Part shown: piece after piece, positions 6,371 through 7,850 of the stretch
Position numbering within the stretch: position 1 is the first letter of the stretch
Layout: every line of letters begins with the position of its first letter
Assembly: GCA_964388085.1 (NCBI GenBank)
Contig: CAYLZW010000271.1
Coordinates: 1 to 7,850, forward strand
Source of the DNA: CAYLZW01 sp964388085
GTDB lineage: Bacteria; Myxococcota; UBA727; CAYLZW01
Direction: 5' to 3'
Length of the DNA: 7,850 bases
Program-made: the position numbers and the translations under genes
The notes under the pieces: generated by a model
Databases searched by the model: none
Told to the model about the DNA's origin: nothing
What the model saw: only the letters and a program-made list of their open reading frames with translations

Positions 6371-7850
6371 TTCGACTCGTGCATGGCGTCGGCGACGGGG
6401 ACGAGCCCCGGCCAGGAGGCGCCGCCGGCGCCGTTGTACGCGAGCCAACCGTATTGCGGCGGCACGAACACCATCATCTCGCCGCTCCGGTTGATGGGCG
6501 GGCCGTAGCTGATGGTGCTCGACTCCGCGCGCTTGTCGACGGTGCGCAGCGCCTTGTCGAGCTCCGGGCGCGTCTGGGTGAAGTCCGCCACGACGCGCGC
6601 GTACTGCTGCAGGAGCTTGTCGACCTTCGCCTTCGATTCGGCGTCCATGGCTGGGTACTGAATGGCCTGGTGCGCCTTGCCAATGACGTCGGGGTTCGTC
6701 AGCACGCCGACCTGGAGCTGCGCCGCCATCATCTGCCCGAACAGCTGAATGAGCTTCGGATGATGCGCTGGATTTCGCGGGTCGACGCCGAGGTCGATGC
6801 TGAGCGCCATGTCCGTGTGCAGCTTCTCCGCGACCGCCTGCATGGCGCCGAAGGCACCGCCCAGGATCTTCGTGCGCGTAGCGTCGTCAGGCGCGGCCTT
6901 GATGGCCTCCATCAGCACCTTCGAGGACTCGGCGGCGATGTCCTCGCGCGGGAAATTCACCTGCATCATTCCGCCGACGAGCCCGGCCAGGGTCAGCGGC
7001 TTGGCGGTGAGGCCCTTGCCGGCGCCCTCGGTGGTCACGCCCTTCGGGCCGTAGTCGGTGTAGGGGCGCGCGTCCGGGTGCGAGAGCTTGAAGGGCACAT
7101 TGATCATGCCCGTCGACGTCAGATCGCCGATCTGCCGGTCGTTCAAGACGCCGGCCGCCTGCAGCGCGAGCCAGCCCTTCTTGGCCTGCCCCGCCTCGAG
7201 CCCGCCTGCGTCCTTGAAGGTCTGCGCCATCTTCTGGAAGCGATCGAGCGCCTGTTGGCTCAAGAGCCCGCGCTCGACGGAGGCTTGGTTGATGGGCAGG
7301 GAGGCGTAGTTGCAATTGTTCCAGACGCCTTCCATGCAGTAGTGCGAATACGCCTTCAGCTTGTCGGCCGTCGCGGGATCGTTCGGGCTCGACAGCAGGT
7401 TCGTGTACTCGGTCATCTTCTCGGCGCTGGTGAGCTCGAGCAGATTGAACTTGTAGTTGGTGTTCCACGGCCGCGGGTCGCCGGACGCGAAGGGGATGCC
7501 GCACATCTGCAGCGCCGCCATGGTGTCCATCGTGTCGTAGATCGAGGTCTTGATCTCGTCCCAGTTGGCGGGCAGCGGCCTGGTGAACTCGATGTTGTCG
7601 AGCGAGAAGAAGCCGATGTTGGCGGCGTACTCGTCGTTCTCGAGGCGGCCGTAATCGGTCGGCCAGTCGACCCAGCCGATGTCCTTCTCGCCATTGGCGT
7701 TCGTGGTGGGCACGAGCGCGCCGCCGTGCGTCGACGACATCACCGCGCGCTCCTTGGCGAAGGCTTCCTTCGGGCCGCCCTCCCAATGGGTCTGTGACCA
7801 ATGCGTCATGAACTTGATGAAGCGCCCTTTGCCCTTGAAGTCCTTGTGGT
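6352..7850 (-). CDS. Unrecognised protein, C-terminal 498 or more residues (start outside window)
   Basis: The frame is open from the right window edge to the TGA at 6352-6354. The first Met in it is at 7809, but coding continues upstream of that to the edge with sensible residues (HKDFKGKGRFIKF), so the true start is probably beyond the window. I do not recognise the family. The N-terminal visible part is aromatic and polar (THWSQTHWEGG, DIGWVDWPTDYGRLEN, NIGFFSLDN). Three cysteines are present: one in MCGIPF and two in a Cys-x6-Cys pair around HYCMEGVWNNCNY. The C-terminal half is more helical and Met/Gln/Ala-rich (for example AMQAVAEKLHTDMALS and MMAAQLQVGVL), ending in a Gly/Trp/Pro-containing region (PPQYGWLAYNGAGGASW). 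No transmembrane segment is apparent in the visible part. The composition is balanced and not Arg-rich, which favours this strand over the long open frame opposite it. An exported protein is possible but a signal sequence would be off-window. Confidence 0.8.
   Translation of the reverse strand, partial: HKDFKGKGRFIKFMTHWSQTHWEGGPKEAFAKERAVMSSTHGGALVPTTNANGEKDIGWVDWPTDYGRLENDEYAANIGFFSLDNIEFTRPLPANWDEIKTSIYDTMDTMAALQMCGIPFASGDPRPWNTNYKFNLLELTSAEKMTEYTNLLSSPNDPATADKLKAYSHYCMEGVWNNCNYASLPINQASVERGLLSQQALDRFQKMAQTFKDAGGLEAGQAKKGWLALQAAGVLNDRQIGDLTSTGMINVPFKLSHPDARPYTDYGPKGVTTEGAGKGLTAKPLTLAGLVGGMMQVNFPREDIAAESSKVLMEAIKAAPDDATRTKILGGAFGAMQAVAEKLHTDMALSIDLGVDPRNPAHHPKLIQLFGQMMAAQLQVGVLTNPDVIGKAHQAIQYPAMDAESKAKVDKLLQQYARVVADFTQTRPELDKALRTVDKRAESSTISYGPPINRSGEMMVFVPPQYGWLAYNGAGGASWPGLVPVADAMHESNQVGGS

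Noticed and set aside
6367..7797. 476-codon open frame on the + strand opposite the unknown protein
   Set aside because: Its translation is Arg/Val/His/Leu-heavy and typical of an antisense shadow, while the - strand frame has balanced protein-like composition and continues off-window.

Overview
The window is GC-rich throughout and densely coding, with strong G/C preference at third codon positions. The gene content (ClpA-type AAA+ unfoldase, fused phospholipase D/VTT protein, FemAB-like acyltransferase, Trp-rich DUF6600-type lipoprotein) suggests a high-GC Gram-negative bacterium. A myxobacterium or relative (Myxococcota, Polyangia-like) is my best guess, but this is inference from composition and gene style, not from a marker gene.

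Layout. (1) Positions 2-640, + strand: the C-terminal 212 codons of ClpA, with the IGF loop that docks ClpP, followed by a good terminator hairpin at 664-703. (2) 906-3128 and 3118-3834, + strand: a two-gene, 11-bp-overlapping operon. The first gene encodes a two-HKD phospholipase D-like enzyme fused to a VTT/DedA-type membrane domain; the second is an endonuclease/exonuclease/phosphatase (EEP) superfamily hydrolase. This is the most interesting part of the window: it resembles the Escherichia coli ybhP-clsB(ybhO)-ybhN neighbourhood, but with a VTT membrane domain fused to the PLD enzyme. (3) 3938-5122, - strand: a FemAB/GNAT-fold N-acyltransferase of the COG3146 type, convergent with the operon. 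(4) 5198-6370, + strand: a probable lipoprotein with a very Trp-rich DUF6600-like domain and a long Arg/Pro/Glu tail, divergent from the acyltransferase across 75 bp that carry a 7-bp inverted repeat. (5) 6352 to the window end, - strand: an unrecognised protein of at least 498 residues with no visible start, overlapping the lipoprotein gene tail to tail by 19 bp.

Apart from clpA (cytosolic protein quality control), the recognisable genes point to the cell envelope: phospholipid processing and possibly transbilayer movement, an acyltransferase, and an outer-envelope lipoprotein. Only the PLD-VTT/EEP pair has gene-structure evidence (overlap and coupling) for acting together. I saw no tRNA, rRNA, CRISPR array, insertion sequence, transposase or attachment site. 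The window looks like ordinary chromosomal backbone with lineage-specific envelope genes rather than a mobile island.
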